In this document: positions 1 to 10,648 of the stretch, piece after piece | Numbering within the stretch: the first letter of the stretch is position 1 | Layout: the number at the start of each line of letters is the position of its first letter | DNA from: Marsupella aquatica | Lineage: Eukaryota; Marchantiophyta | Assembly (NCBI GenBank): GCA_973895155.1 | Contig: OZ316893.1 | Span: 19,034,001 to 19,098,000 of the forward strand | Length of the DNA: 64,000 nt | Direction: 5' to 3' | Notes under the pieces: generated by a model | Database searches by the model: none | What the model was told of the DNA's origin: nothing | The model's input: only the letters and a program-made list of their open reading frames with translations | Position numbers and translations under genes: made by a program

Positions 1-25
1 CGTGCATTTTAGATGAGAAAGATGA

Positions 26-1555
26 ATGGAATGCAGCAATCAAAAAGAGTTGCACTCTTTAAGTGACAACAAGACGTGGAAGCTAGTGAAGCTGCCAAGT
101 GACCAACAAGTAATGGATAGCAAGTGTATTTACAAGCTAAATGATAACTCTTTAGATGGAGGAGACAAAATATACAAGGCAAGGCTTGTTGCCAAGGGAT
201 TCACTGAGGAGAAGGGAGTGGATTACAATAAGGTCTTATCACCAGTTGCCAAGTATTCCATGATACAAATTTTATGTCAATTTGTTATATTATTTGATCT
301 GGTGTTAGATCAAATAGATGTTGTTATTACTTTTCTCTATGGCACCTTGGAGGAAACAAATTTTCATGAGGCAACCATTGGGCTTTGTGAAGAAGGGCCA
401 AGTGAGTTTAGTTTGCAGGTTGCTTAAGTCCATGTATGGATTGAAGCAAGCTCCTCGGCAATGAAACAAGCGATTTGATGTTTTCATGCTTACATAATGA
501 TTCACTAGGATGGTGTATGACCCTTGTGTGTATACAAAATCAATCAAAAATGGTGTGTTCGGTTTACTCATTGTGGTGCTCTATGTGGATGACATGTTGA
601 TTGTGGCTAAGGATCAATCTGAGGTTGACAAACTCAAAGCGAAACTGAGTTCTGAATTCCGAATGAAGGATCTTGGGAAAGCCAAAAGGATCTTAAGGAT
701 GGAGATTACGAGGAACTTTGAGACTAGATAGTTGTGGCTGCATCAAGGCAAGTATGCTAAAAAGGTACTTGCAAGATTCAACATGGAGAATTGTAAGCTA
801 GTAAGTATTCTTTTGGCTCAACATTTTAAGTTATCATTGGCTTTCTGCCCCACGGATCCAGTGGAGATAGGCTTGATGACTAAGGTTCCTTATGAGAAGG
901 CAGTGAGCAATCTAATATATTTGATGATGTGTATCAGACCTGATCTAGCCCTAGCTATGGGCAAAGTGAGTAGATTCATGTCAAAGGTACACTGTGAGGC
1001 TGTGAAATGGATTCCCAAGTATCTCAATGGCACAATAGACTATGGTCTGTTGTTTGAAAGTAGATCAAACAAAACCAAATCTTTGATTGGCTATGTAGAT
1101 TTTGACTACGGAGGCTGTCTGGAAACAAGGAGGTCAACAACTGAGTGTGTGTTTACTCTTGGAGGAGGATGCATAAGTTGAAGATCTACCTTGCAAAAGT
1201 GTGTATCTCAGTCTACTACAAAAGCAGAATATGTTATAGTAACATAAGCAAGAAAGGAAGCAATTTGGTTGGATAAGCTGGTCATTGAGATGGGATTGGA
1301 GCATGGAAAAATGACTATTCATTGTGACAGCCAGAGTGCGTTTCACCTAGCTATTAACCAGGTTATGGATAGCAGGGTGAAACACATTGACATCAGGTAC
1401 CATTTTATTAGGCAATGAGTGTCTAATAAAATGTTTGAGCTAGTCAAGATTGATGGAAAGCTCAACCCGACTGATGCTTTTACCAAGGTGATTCCTTTGG
1501 AGAGTTACTCAAGATACCGTGCTAGTTTGCAAGTTTTGCATTTGCAGCACAATTA
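26..1555 (+). pseudogene. copia pol fragment: reverse transcriptase and RNase H
   Basis: Reverse transcriptase (RVT_2 type) followed by RNase H of a copia polyprotein. The fingers/palm segment is at 26-427 and includes the motif KARLVAKGF. The catalytic YVDDM motif is at about 579-593. The RNase H part carries a DFDYGG motif near 1098 and HCDSQSA near 1320. Damage: a frame change between 427 and 510, TAG at 729-731, TGA at 1179-1181 where the family normally has a Trp codon, and TGA near 1416. The last in-frame stop is near 1555. The product would have copied element RNA into DNA; this copy cannot. Confidence 0.9.
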
Positions 1556-1760
1556 GAGTAACTTAACAATATGTAATTTTTGTATATGGGTTACTCAATC
1601 CTGTTATGACTACGGTTTAATTCTAGTTAACCCTTAGTTAACCTTAAATGGTTTTTAGGAAAACACTAATAGTTTTAGGTGATTGTCTAGAATTTTCTAC
1701 TGAGTATCTCACATGGATAGCAGAAATTGCAGTCCCCAAGAGTAGAGTCAAGGGGGAGTT

Positions 1761-2094
1761 TGTTAAAGATTGCTCTTAGTCTTGTGACTCATAGATTACG
1801 ACACTTAGGCTAACCATAGGTACGGTCTTAGCTGAGGTTAGGTTAGTCGTGTGTGACCTTGTATATACCAGGGCTAGTGTAAGCCGTTGGGGTGTAGTGC
1901 TTGTTCATTGTAATGAAGCAACTTGAGGAAGAGAGAGAGCCTACAGTGTGTTCGACTACTCTAAAGTAAAGTTGTTGTGTTCATGTAGACGTAGCCTTGG
2001 AGAAGAGGTGAACCACGTATGGATTGTGTCGACTATGTGAGCATGTGATGAGTCATGATTGTATCGTTATGAAGAAAAATGTCATAGTTCAACA
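1761..2094 (+). repeat. 3' LTR of the copia element
   Basis: Starts TGTTAAAG directly after the purine run AAGGGGGAG and ends ...TTCAACA, about 334 bp. A TATA-like TGTATATACC lies near 1861. The GTAGCC...GAACCACGTA...TGTGTCGAC block near 1987-2035 is a common feature of the R/U5 part of plant copia LTRs. The solo LTR at 7321 shares several of these blocks. Confidence 0.8.
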
Positions 2095-3400
2095 ACTTTT
2101 GTCAATTTATTTGAGGCACTTAGAAGTCTCAAAAAAGTTTGAAACTCATATAGATTATACGTAGTAGAGTACCCTAGAAAAGTTTTGTTTCATTCAAACA
2201 ATTAGTTTAGAAGTTAAAATTAGGATAAGATCACTGTTTATTACTGCAAACACTGATTCTTTGCAAAGCGTCCGACCCAAATCTTGACGCTTCTTGAAGC
2301 GTCCGCTACATTTTTTATGCTTTTGAGACATCCATTTCCAGCACTTTACTTTTTCCATCTCTTCTAAGATTATCTTTTAGATATTCAAGGTTTGAAAAGT
2401 CATGTTTCTTCAGTTCCTTTTTGTGTTAGAATTCTCCACCTATAAGATCCATTTGTTTACCAGTTCCAGGGGGGACAAAACTTTATTCAATAATCAAAAT
2501 TTTGGATAGTTTTCCACCTTCCATTTTAACAAGAAGGTCTAAGTGTATGGAAGTAAATCATGTGTTATGATGTGTGAATGAATTCAGGAGATTCCTTTTG
2601 GTGACTAAATTTTAATCACAAGCTTTTGAGATTCCCATCGAATTCAGTGTTAGGCTTGCTTGCTGTGTCAAGAATCACTAGCTAATTTGAGGATAGATGT
2701 TTGCATTAAAAGAGCAAAATTCCATCTTCACAGTATCATAGTACCATTGTTTTACTTTGGTATATGTATTAGAGTTTGATTTGAATTGCGTATCGCTGAT
2801 AATCAAACCATGTTGACGGCATTTTAATATATATCTTAGTAAAACCAACCAGAAATGTATTGTGAATTTGGTGAGCAAAAGAAACCTTTATTTCACATCT
2901 TATGATTCCAAAAGGAAAGAGAGAGTCTGGTTTGATAATTTTAATCCTGCCTATACTAAGACCATAGTCCTTTCTAAACGAGTCGCAATAGCAAATTGAA
3001 ACAAATCTATTTGCAGAATAGACTTCCTTTTGATTTCATAACTCAAAAATTATCTTTTCCCTATGTTTTTGTTAATTTTATCTTTATTTGAGATTGATAG
3101 TTTTAGAGCAAGAGCTCTAAGCTACTCAAATATGTTAATTCAGTCAATCTATTTCCAACTTGTTCTTTAAGGGACCAAATTCTGAGTTTATAAAAATATT
3201 TGTTACTTTGTGTTCTTTCGGCCATACGACAACATAGGTTTGGATAGAACCTTTAAAGGGAAGAGTAAGAATTGTATGGAATGTGGAGTTTGCAATTGTG
3301 AACTGTTAAGAAAAACCCTACAATCTTAGAATGAAGAGTAATTTGCAAGTTATGTGGTAATAGGGAGGCCCAAAGTAGTGGGACATGAAAGAACCCGCTT
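2095..3400. other. AT-rich spacer without recognisable gene
   Basis: No coding signature longer than short chance reading frames. The text GCGTCC...GACGCTTC...GAAGCGTCC near 2269-2304 is a small local inverted/direct repeat. Probably old transposon-derived sequence. Confidence 0.4.
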
Positions 3401-3404
3401 TTGT

Positions 3405-3540
3405 TTGGTCCTTTAAATTCAAGTGCATTCCATTTGGGCTACAAAATGCACCAAGTGAATGCAAACACATGATTGAAAGATGGACGAGAGTTATTGAGAA
3501 AAAAAAATTAGAAATTGAGGAATGTACCACAATGGGTTTA
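3405..3540 (+). pseudogene. possible Ty3/gypsy reverse transcriptase fragment
   Basis: A frame on the plus strand reads FKFKCIPFGLQNAPSECKHM and continues for about 20 more residues to a stop near 3540. The PFGLxNAP block is the signature of Ty3/gypsy-type reverse transcriptases, a few residues after the catalytic core begins. No YxDD motif is found nearby, so only a shard survives. The call rests on one motif and could be coincidence, though the spacing of flanking residues is also family-like. Confidence 0.45.
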
Positions 3541-3559
3541 TAAATCCTCTTTGAAGAAT

Positions 3560-6500
3560 TATTGATTGAAAGTTAGATGAGATTTAACCTTCAATCCAAG
3601 TGACAGGCAGGGCCTGCAACCAGTGAGAGTCGGACCAATGTCTCAAGTAATTGCACAAGTTGACACTATCTGATTGTCAGAAAGGCCAGGTAGCAAGTGA
3701 AAAGTGCACAAGAAATCAATTGAATTGAGGCGGTACAATGTCTAATTGATACGAGAAAGGACATTAATGAAAATTGAAGTTATGTTGGATAATTAATTAA
3801 AGGATTTGACTAATAGTCAACTTCAAGGGTTAACACTCATTTTAGTAGCAGTTGGGCTTTGCTTGTCGCCTTGTGCATTTTGTATCTCTAGAAAGATACA
3901 AAATTGCATGGCAAGTTTTTAGTTGCCTTTCAATTTGATGATCATTGATTACACCAATAGAACAATGTTCAGTTGAGTCCGGATCCACATTTCTTTGAGA
4001 ATTACTTTGGGATTGGACATGGTGGCCTAGTTTTGGAATTGCTAGTGCCAGATTCAAAATTGTGTGAAGCTCTTTTGGATCTGGCATGGTGGCTCCGGTT
4101 TGGGATTCCAACTCGCTTCTTTCGTCGATGGCGTGCCATTTGGAAGCATTCAAATTTTTGAGGGCTGCGTCTTTGGTTGGCATCGGGATTACTTGTTTTG
4201 AGAATTGTAGTGTTCTCGTTGACAAAACATTGGGTCCGGTATGACATGCATCTTAATTGGGTAAGGTGGCTCTGTTCGGGAATTACCTATGTGCTCCAAC
4301 ATGCATCAGCTGGAGCATTCAAATCTCTCGCACACGGTACCATTTGACAATAGTATGGAAGTTGTTTAGGATTTGAAAGATTGGCAGAACTCCCCCGTGA
4401 TATCTCTGCTATAGAAACTCTCAGGTTGGTGACATTTACATGCATGCTTTTCTTATTGTAATAACCACCCTCACTACATTTGAAGAGGATATTCACGTCG
4501 GATCTGTAATCAGGGTTGTTTTAGGTTTTTGTATATGTAGAAAGAGCCTCGTTCTTGTGCTCACACTAGTGGAAATCAAGCAGGAATAAGGATGATTGAG
4601 AAGTTCTTTGGAAGACATGAATGCGAGGGTTATATATTTGATTGGGAAATGGTCGATCCAATGTGTTTTGGGTGCTGTTACTCACAAGGGTACAGCCATC
4701 CGCAGAACATAATAACAAGGGATGAACAGAGATCCATATGCTCAATCACATCGCTTATCAGATTGCGCTAGTTTTGTATAGTTGGCTGTAGAAGGCTGCC
4801 AATCTGATGATCTAATTGCTTGGATCAATCACTCAACGGGTCAAGAAACTTTCACTTTCTGGATATGCTCAGGAGCGATGTTGAACACCAAACGGCAAAG
4901 TCCTTGTGTGCGACAACTGATTTGGCCTCCTATGTCAATTGCTACACTTTGGTTGACTATGTCAATGACTAAAATATGCCAAAGGATAAGGCAATTTTGG
5001 TTGCGTTACTTCTTGAGTTCAGAGAACATGTCGATTAGGCTATTCATGCAGCCCAGCCCAACACACGCACAAACCCCCATGTCGATTTTGTGTGTTTTTC
5101 CAAGCCCAACACACTCACAAATGTTCATGGCTATGGCAACGTGTTTTGTAGCCCCTAAACTCACGAACCATGATGCCTACGCATTCACGTGAACAAACGA
5201 CTGACGGGAAGTCCAACACACTTTTTGGACCACTACTGACCCAAATACTATTGCGGAGGGCTGGGGCTACGGGCTCTGGCAGGGACACAGAGCCTTGGCT
5301 GCGTAGGTCTGGAAGAATGAGCCTAGACCGGAGCTTGGCGCTAGCACTATTTACATGGACAGTGGCGGTTTAAGTACAATAGCAATGTGTCTGTCCAAGA
5401 AAGAAGGAACAACAATGATTTCCTTGGCCAACTAAACAGTGGCAGTTTAGAGTGAAACTCATTATGCCTGTCCATGAAAAAAGGAACGACAATGACTTCC
5501 TTGGCCAACTAAGTTTTACACACCTCTTCGATGGACCAGAGCCACCAAAAGTGACCAAATTTGAAATCACATGCATCCCCAAACTTGAGGATCATGTCCA
5601 TTCAATGAACACCATAGATAGCAGTGACAAAGTTCACTAATACAAGAATGTCTTAGGAGTTGTTTCTTAAGCGTTGTTTCTTAGGTTGGCATTACAAGAC
5701 ATTGAGGCACTGGGGCACAAAGGGCTGTGAGCAAGGTATTTCCACCACACAAGCACAATCCATTATTGCCATTTGTGGTTTTTGTAAATAGACAATGCCC
5801 AGAAAAAGGTACCATTACACATTATCATGTTTGATAGTTTGATTTTTGTGTGTTGCTTGATTGTCATTGTGCCTATGATCTTGTTGGTGTGACAATACCC
5901 ATCCATGGCACAAAATAGTTGAGATGAGGCAAAGTCCAAGTGGTGATGCAATTATTGCAGTCATGCGGTCATTGGTGCAACAATACTTGGACAGGAGAGA
6001 CAAAACTGGTGTACTAGTGTTTTTGCCCTTGCCAAAAAAACCCATTTATCCCATTTTGTAATCAGACCATCCTGCCATTTTTTAGGGGATTATTTATTAT
6101 AATGTTTGATTACCAGCCTTCTAATTCATTAATTTTTTCAAGGAGGTGAGTGGCAATCTCTCCATCCCCAGGGATATAGGTTTCTTTATTGTTTTCTCTC
6201 AACCATCAGATCTCCGTCAGATCTTCATACATTTAGGAGATGTTGCTCTGCTAAGGAGGTAAGTAATTGGCAAAATAGGGGAAAAAATCTATCATCGATT
6301 TCTTTGTATTGGTCCCACGCTATTTTTCTGGTTTGACAAAAAATTACCTAAATAAACAGCTGCTACCCTCAATACTGAAGCGCATTTTGTGCTCTTACTA
6401 CTCCTCAATTACAATCCTGTGTTACCTTGTCATCAGAGGAGAATTTTGTTTGTCCTAAAGTATTACAAAATCAAAGTAAACGCCATTATTAGCCATGACA

Positions 6501-6730
6501 AAAACATGGTGCAACCTCCACTCAATCATTATTGGGAGAACCTTAAGGAGAGGGAACGAAGACCTGGAAATAGTTTTTCATTTATTGATAGTTTTCTCTT
6601 TTCTTATAAGGGTTTTATTTCTTTCCATTTTAGTTTTTTGGGGGAGATTGGGAGATATAATTTGGGAGTTTGTTATTATATGTTTATGAGCCCTATGCCC
6701 GAGCTTTGCATGGTGCAATGATGGCTGGCC
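3560..6730. other. intergenic, mixed repeats
   Basis: Nothing with a recognisable protein family. It contains a 77-bp tandem duplication (about 5350-5515) and AACACAC-rich text near 5058-5115. Open frames here are short and without motifs. Confidence 0.4.
5350..5515 (+). repeat. 77-bp tandem duplication
   Basis: The block ending TTCCTTGGCCAACTAA occurs at about 5421 and again at about 5498. Each is preceded by TGTCTGTCC or TGCCTGTCC, and by CAGTGGCGGTTTA or CAGTGGCAGTTTA. The copies differ at a few positions. Confidence 0.75.
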
Positions 6731-6743
6731 CACAGGGCCAGGG

Positions 6744-7034
6744 GGCTGAGACTCGGGGGGTTAACTAAGTGTATATTTTGGGGTACCACATGTGATCCTA
6801 GCCTAATATAAATAGACCTATTTTATAAAAAAAATATTCTCCATTTTCAATATTAATACCCTATTTTATTTTATAAAAAATATATATTAGAGAATATTCT
6901 ATAAACATGAGTTTATAATACCTTCTTTTGCCTCCTACGCTTTTAAAAAATTTAATTAATTTCTGTCAAAAATACCTATTTTGGATCGCACGTGGTTCCT
7001 AAGATTTTTGATAGTCAACCCCCCGAGGGCTGAG
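6744..7034. repeat. foldback / MITE-like inverted repeat with AT-rich core
   Basis: The left arm (6744-6798) and right arm (6982-7034) are imperfect reverse complements of about 55 bp. Shared blocks are GGCTGAG, CGGGGGGTTAACTA (right arm read inverted) and GGTACCACATGTGATCC against GGATCGCACGTGGTTCC. The roughly 185-bp centre is very AT-rich. No clear target-site duplication was found, so the class is open. Confidence 0.6.
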
Positions 7035-7320
7035 AGGCAAGAGAGGGCAAGTGGTAATCGAATCGAATGGATACAAAAATCCTCTAAAATATCTAACGGC
7101 CAGATTTGATTCCCGCCAATTCTGTATTTCATAACGAGACGAAGGACCAAAAAAGGCGGGATAACTTATTATAGTTGTAGATATTATTGAAGAGACCATA
7201 TGTGCTTTTGTTGGTTGTTGTGTGGTGCAATTCTTTGTCCTTGGGGGGGAAAGGAGGGGCAACGTTTAAAAAAATAGGAAAGTCAATTAAGGTGTGCGAG
7301 AAGGTGTGAGTACTATTGGG

Positions 7321-7665
7321 TGTTAGGATTTACTCTTAGGTCTAGAGTAACAACTGTACCGTAGTTAAGGCTAACCTTAGTCAAAGACTTGGTTAGGTTA
7401 GTTATGTTGTGCACACTCTATACCCAAGCTGTGTTTGCTTGGAGAGAGGGAACTTAGGCTCATTGTTACGAAGCCAGTTGAAAGATAGGAAGAGCTTGCG
7501 CCGTGGATGCTTGGTATGGCCAGTCGGCTTAGAGTGCAGTAAAGCTCTTGTGTGTTCCCGTGGATGTAGCCTCATGTGGAAGTGAATCACATATCTCTCT
7601 GTGTCGACTCTTGTGCGTTAGATGATTCATGGGCTTGTCATTGCAATTGTCATCTATGCTCAATA
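7321..7665 (+). repeat. solo LTR, same copia family as 1761-2094
   Basis: Starts TGTTAGGATTTACTC and ends ...GCTCAATA. It shares with the 3' LTR at 1761 the blocks AAGGCTAACC / TAGGCTAACC, GGTTAGGTTAGT, GTAGCCT and TGTGTCGACT in the same order. It is bounded by a 5-bp direct repeat TTGGG (7316-7320 and 7666-7670), the expected target-site duplication. The terminal CA reads TA, which fits one C-to-T change. No internal domain is attached, so it is a solo LTR from LTR-LTR recombination. Confidence 0.85.
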
Positions 7666-7670
7666 TTGGG

Positions 7671-8540
7671 TTGGTGGTGGCATGTATGGGCAATTATTTA
7701 CCTAGCCCCCCTTGAGACTTGCCAATCTCTCATCACAATTGGATCCATCTCTCAAATTTATTGATTATCCTATTAAAGTTTTCTTTTGAATTCTTTTCAT
7801 GTCCTCCCCCCCCCTCTTGCCTTCCTTTTGCGGCCCTCTCCACATGGCCAAATTTAAGGCAAAACCCAACTGCCCATGCCTCCACCCACAGCTCACTCCA
7901 TGGTCATCTGACCGCACCCTACATATGTTCCGTCTTTCTTCCACCCTTCCTCTCTCCTTCTGCCCACCCTGACTCCTTGACTCTTGGCGCCCAACTACTC
8001 CACGGGCCTGTCCAGCACCGCAAGCCCTCTCCAAGTCATGCGGAGGAGGGGGGGGGTCGGGAAGGAAAACAAAAAACCAAGGAGGAAGGAAAAAGATAAA
8101 GAAAAAAGGGCAAGGGAGAAAATTTAGTGAGGATAAAATGAAGGTCATCTAATTATAGATCTAGATTTTTGGTGACCATTGGATTCCCCAAATTAGGGGG
8201 AGAAGATTATCGGACCAATGGGAGAGAGAAGACATTAGGGGGCTTGCTTGGTTTCTCTGTTTCCCAACACTCTACTTGACTGCCATCATGTGTCTATATC
8301 AGTCTCGCCCTAGCTCTCACCTTAGGGCTTGCCTAACCCTTTCTCAAGAGCAACATCATTCTCTTTCAAGTATATATTAAAGTTTTACTTCTAGATTCCA
8401 AGGAGGGTCATGCAAGGTTGACCAAAAATGTTTGTATATGACGAGGGTCTTTATTGAGAGTGAATAAAGTTTGCATGAGTGTGGTATCAATCTCTTCAAC
8501 ATGCTCTCATATTTGTATTTAAGCATCTGACTTACATATT
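7671..8540. other. low-complexity C/T- and G/A-rich spacer
   Basis: The open frames on both strands around 7720-8150 are composition-driven (CCT/GGA-rich) and carry no domain. No gene is called. Confidence 0.5.
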
Positions 8541-8998
8541 TTATCTTCATCATCTTCGTCTCCCATGCATGACATCTTCTTTCTCCTTGATGTCTTTGTC
8601 TCATCTTGACATGTTTTTCTCATCTTGATGACTTTGCACTCCTTCACATGTTTTTTCCTCACTTGGACTACTATTTCTCACTTGGATATGTTTTCTCTCC
8701 TAGACATTTTTTCCTTTCCTTGACATAGTTTACTCTCCTCAACATCTATTGCTCACCTTCACATCAATTCTTTTCTCTCCTTGCTATACTTTGCTCACCT
8801 TGATATTTTTTCTCTCGTCAACATCTTTTCCTTTACTTGACATCTTTTGCTCACCTCGATATTTTTTCTCTGATCGACATCTTATCTCACCTTGGCTTAT
8901 TTTCTTTTCCTTGACATCTTTTTCTCTCCTCGAACTCTTTTTCTCTTCTCGACAACTTTTTTTCTCCTCGACATCTTTTTCTCTCCTCGACATCTTTT
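8540..8998. repeat. degenerate pyrimidine-rich minisatellite
   Basis: Loose repetition of a 20-30-base unit of the form TCGACATCTTTTTCTCTCC / TTGACATCTTTT, with more than a dozen recognisable starts of TTGACAT or TCGACAT. Related text in the opposite orientation (AAGATGTCAAGG...) occurs at about 30676-30880. The open frame it creates at 8749-9033 is compositional. Confidence 0.75.
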
Positions 8999-9026
8999 GT
9001 GCAACGCACGGATGTCATTGGGCTAG
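8999..9026 (+). other. possible Helitron 3' terminus
   Basis: A short hairpin GTGC-AAC-GCAC (8999-9009) is followed 13 nt later by CTAG (9023-9026) and then T. Helitrons end in a short hairpin about 10-12 nt before CTRR and insert between A and T. The GTGCAACGCAC core is common near such ends in plants. No 5' TC terminus was located, and Rep/helicase coding is absent. Confidence 0.35.
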
Positions 9027-9569
9027 TTTTTAATAGTTTAACAGATTTCACCATTTTTATCGTGAAATTGAGGAGCAAAGCCTCACTATAGAGGAGAGGG
9101 ATAAGAGTTTGGCGTGGCTAGTGGTGGTTTAAACCACACCTGCCCCTATAAAGGGCTACAGGTAACCCATAGCTCTCATTCTAAAGAGTATAAGTTCAGA
9201 AATGTGTTTTGAATTCCACAAATTTTTGAGCTCCACAAAAGGTGCTGACTGCAAAACTTTTTTTGACAAATACTCCACAAAAGGTGCTAGGTTTTCACCT
9301 TTTTTGGTGAGTAGTGAGACATGGAATGAGACTTTGATAGTGGCAGGTGTGGTTTAAGGGAAGAGATAACGCCAACAGGAGCGCGTACCGTTGCGTATTG
9401 TCGGCTCCAAATCCTTTTCAGCTTACGGTCTACTTCGGGTGTAATAAGAGGTACTGTCGATCTTGGGCGCCCGTGCCACATTATTTCTCCTTAATCCCGG
9501 GAAAGACAATCATCATTTCATTATTCATTATATTATATATCATCACTATATAATATATATTATATTTGA

Positions 9570-10380
9570 CCAACCCTTTCTACCATTTTGAGGGCGGCGT
9601 TTGGTGGCGGGAACGCAGTTCTCATCAGCAGGCGATTCAGATACATGCTTTTGTCTCTGTGTGCACCGAATTTGAACGAGAGATTTGGCGCTACGGGCCA
9701 CAGGTTCCAAACGAGTCGAAACCGGACAGAGCGGGGAGATATCTGAACTGTCACTGGCCTGAGCAAATGAAGGGCTGCATGAATTGTGTGGCGGTCAATT
9801 AGCTTTTCAGTTTCACAAGGGGAAATTTGTTCTCGGGCTCCGGGATCGACTGCGGTGTGATGTGCCTTCTTACGGAGGACGCCCATTACTCGAGTGTGGT
9901 AGGGTTTGCTGTTGATCTATGGGGATGTTGAACGAGGGGTTTGGCGGTACCGAGCGAAGCGCAACCGGTTGTGAAGGAGACGAGACTCGAGATGGACATA
10001 GAACTGTCGCTGGGCTGAGCAAATGAAGGGTTGCACGATATATATTTCATTGAGATTGTGATGTGAGGAGGTCAAATTGGTGTGCAAGAGGAGGTAATTT
10101 GAGATTGAACTCCTGGATTGATTGCGGTCACCCTCACAGTGCGACCTCTGTTGGGCAGAATGAAATAGGGTTTACTGTTGGAACGTGGGAATTTTGCACT
10201 GGAATCTAAATTTGTCATCCATGCCATCCAGGTGACTTGAGAGAATGACCTCCCAACACTTGGACTTGAACTTTCTTCCAGAAGAGGGCACTCGTAATGA
10301 AGGGTACGAGTATGTGGGAAAACTTTACAAGGATGCTTTGATGGTCTCACCGATTGCTGTGAGACATTTGCCAATCACCT
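9570..10380 (+). repeat. degenerate 256-bp duplication upstream of the MORC gene
   Basis: The block at about 9677-9860 recurs about 256 bp later. Markers are GAGCAAATGAAGGG (9761 and 10017), GGGATCGACTGCGGT against TGGATTGATTGCGGT, and TAGGGTTTGCTGTTG against TAGGGTTTACTGTTG. It lies directly upstream of the MORC exon 1, so it may form part of the promoter or 5' leader. Confidence 0.65.
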
Positions 10381-10396
10381 TGTGAGTACCGCTGTA

Positions 10397-10620
10397 GCAG
10401 GACTACATTCCCCGGCTTTCGGTCGCATGTTCAACTCAATAATTTGGGATTTTCCCATTGTTTCTCATGTCTCTTCTATTGCTCAAATCAGTGTTCGTTG
10501 TATTAACAGGACTACAGTTCCCTGCTTTTTCTGGCATGCTCAACTCAAGATAATTGGGGACTTTCTGATTGTTTTGCTTGTCCTAAAATCGGTGTTCGTT
10601 GTATTCAGGCCATACATTCT
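10397..10620 (+). repeat. 109-bp tandem duplication in the MORC 5' region
   Basis: CAGGACTACATTCCC...GTGTTCGTTGTATT (from about 10398) is repeated from about 10507. The frame remains open through both copies, but the encoded text is hydrophobic and unlike MORC, so it is treated as 5' leader. Confidence 0.65.
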
Positions 10621-10648
10621 CCGTTTCTCTACGACCCCGTATGCTACG

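Larger units (their letters stand above)
1..2094 (+). mobile_element. Ty1/copia retrotransposon, decayed 3' part
   Basis: The window opens inside the pol region of a Ty1/copia element. In order one sees the reverse transcriptase (26-731), the RNase H region (732-1555), a polypurine tract just before 1761, and a 3' LTR (1761-2094). The reading frame is broken in several places, so the copy is not autonomous. The 5' LTR, gag, protease and integrase would lie to the left of the window. Order of domains and the LTR start TGTTA with end ...CAACA agree with the superfamily. Family-level naming needs a repeat library. Confidence 0.9.

Noticed and set aside
7719-8148. Two opposite 126-127-codon ORFs
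   Set aside because: Driven by CCT/GGA-rich low-complexity sequence; no motif.
8749-9078. ORFs within the pyrimidine minisatellite
   Set aside because: Repeat composition explains the open frames.
10382-10648. Upstream extension of MORC exon 1 as coding
   Set aside because: The frame is open, but the text is hydrophobic, tandemly duplicated and unlike any MORC; the Met at 10649 is preferred.
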